In this document: in pieces, positions 22,818-22,880 of the stretch
How positions within the stretch are numbered: the stretch's first letter is position 1
Layout: every line of letters begins with the position of its first letter
Origin: Clostridiales bacterium
GTDB taxonomy: Bacteria; Bacillota_A; Clostridia; Christensenellales; Aristaeellaceae
Assembly: GCA_024684665.1 (NCBI GenBank)
Contig: JAIKWN010000248.1
Coordinates: 1-22,880 of the forward strand
Length of the DNA stretch: 22,880 nt
Direction: 5' to 3'
Program-made: the position numbers and the translations under genes
The notes under the pieces: generated by a model
Seen by the model: the letters and a program-made list of their open reading frames with translations, nothing else
What the model was told of the DNA's origin: nothing
The model's database searches: none

Positions 22818-22880
22818 ATGCCTGCTACAGCCATAACTTATCCGGAATGGGTTCAAAAACATCGTGTACGAGGGACCACA
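22818..22880 (+). CDS. N-terminus of a gene leaving the window, transposase-like
   Basis: ATG at 22818 follows a perfect AAAGGAGG at 8 bases and opens 21 codons (MPATAITYPEWVQKH, then RVRGTT) to the window edge. The Y-P-E-W-x-x-K-H start resembles my memory of DDE transposases of Clostridia, which begin with similar residues. The abrupt AT-rich composition, hairpins and own promoter agree with an insertion element. Only 21 residues can be seen, so the family cannot be fixed. It could be another small DNA-binding or host gene. Confidence 0.6.
   Translation, partial: MPATAITYPEWVQKHRVRGTT

Noticed and set aside
22500..22834. Small open frames (plus 22500-22769, minus 22646-22834) in the right-hand gap
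   Set aside because: They have no ribosome site, cross promoters and hairpins, and show no protein-like pattern.
1..22880. CRISPR array, tRNA or rRNA genes, toxin-antitoxin or defence gene cluster
   Set aside because: Nothing with regular spacer-repeat spacing, cloverleaf signatures or recognisable defence proteins was seen by eye. A profile search would be more sensitive.

Overview
The window reads as a stretch of chromosome from a GC-rich (by eye well over 50% G+C) member of the Bacillota, most plausibly class Clostridia from a gut or similar anaerobic habitat. The evidence is the rpmH-rnpA-yidD-yidC-jag housekeeping block in its Gram-positive order, an Ami/Opp-type oligopeptide transporter, strong AGGAGG-like ribosome sites, sigma-A-like promoters, and secreted proteins with Pro-Thr-Glu linkers and Cys-rich ATC...CxxCG repeats. 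The family-level lineage is inference.

Layout, all on the + strand up to 17.7 kb. (1) 109-2437: DUF969 and DUF979 membrane proteins followed by pyroglutamyl-peptidase I (pcp), a probable pyroglutamate/peptide salvage unit. (2) 2532-5927: rpmH, rnpA, yidD, yidC and jag/khpB from one promoter to one terminator, covering ribosome, RNase P and membrane insertion functions. dnaA is not next to rpmH here. (3) 5965-8380: two secreted proteins of unknown role, each followed by a good terminator. (4) 8415-11259: a membrane-anchored SGNH-like protein and a thiolase. (5) 11340-17791: a small DUF3899-like membrane protein and a complete oligopeptide ABC transporter (substrate-binding protein, two permeases, two ATPases of AmiE/AmiF type). 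A long hairpin separates the binding-protein gene from the permeases, and a strong terminator follows.

On the - strand, 17825-21085 encodes a 1086-residue secreted multidomain protein (Cys/His repeats, peptidoglycan-binding domain, several beta-sandwich repeats, duplicated helical C-terminus) with its own promoter. 21318-22535 encodes an AlaA-like aminotransferase with its own promoter and terminator. The right end (about 22670 onward) changes to AT-rich sequence with hairpins, direct repeats and a promoter leading into the first 21 codons of a gene that leaves the window. This looks like the start of an insertion element's transposase.

Common themes are amino-acid and peptide nutrition (pcp, Opp, alaA) and the cell envelope (YidC/YidD, secreted proteins). 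I found no CRISPR array, tRNA, rRNA or obvious defence system. The least explained items are the 1086-residue surface protein, the two secreted proteins at 6-8 kb, the apparently non-lipoprotein substrate-binding protein, and the structured promoter region at the right edge.
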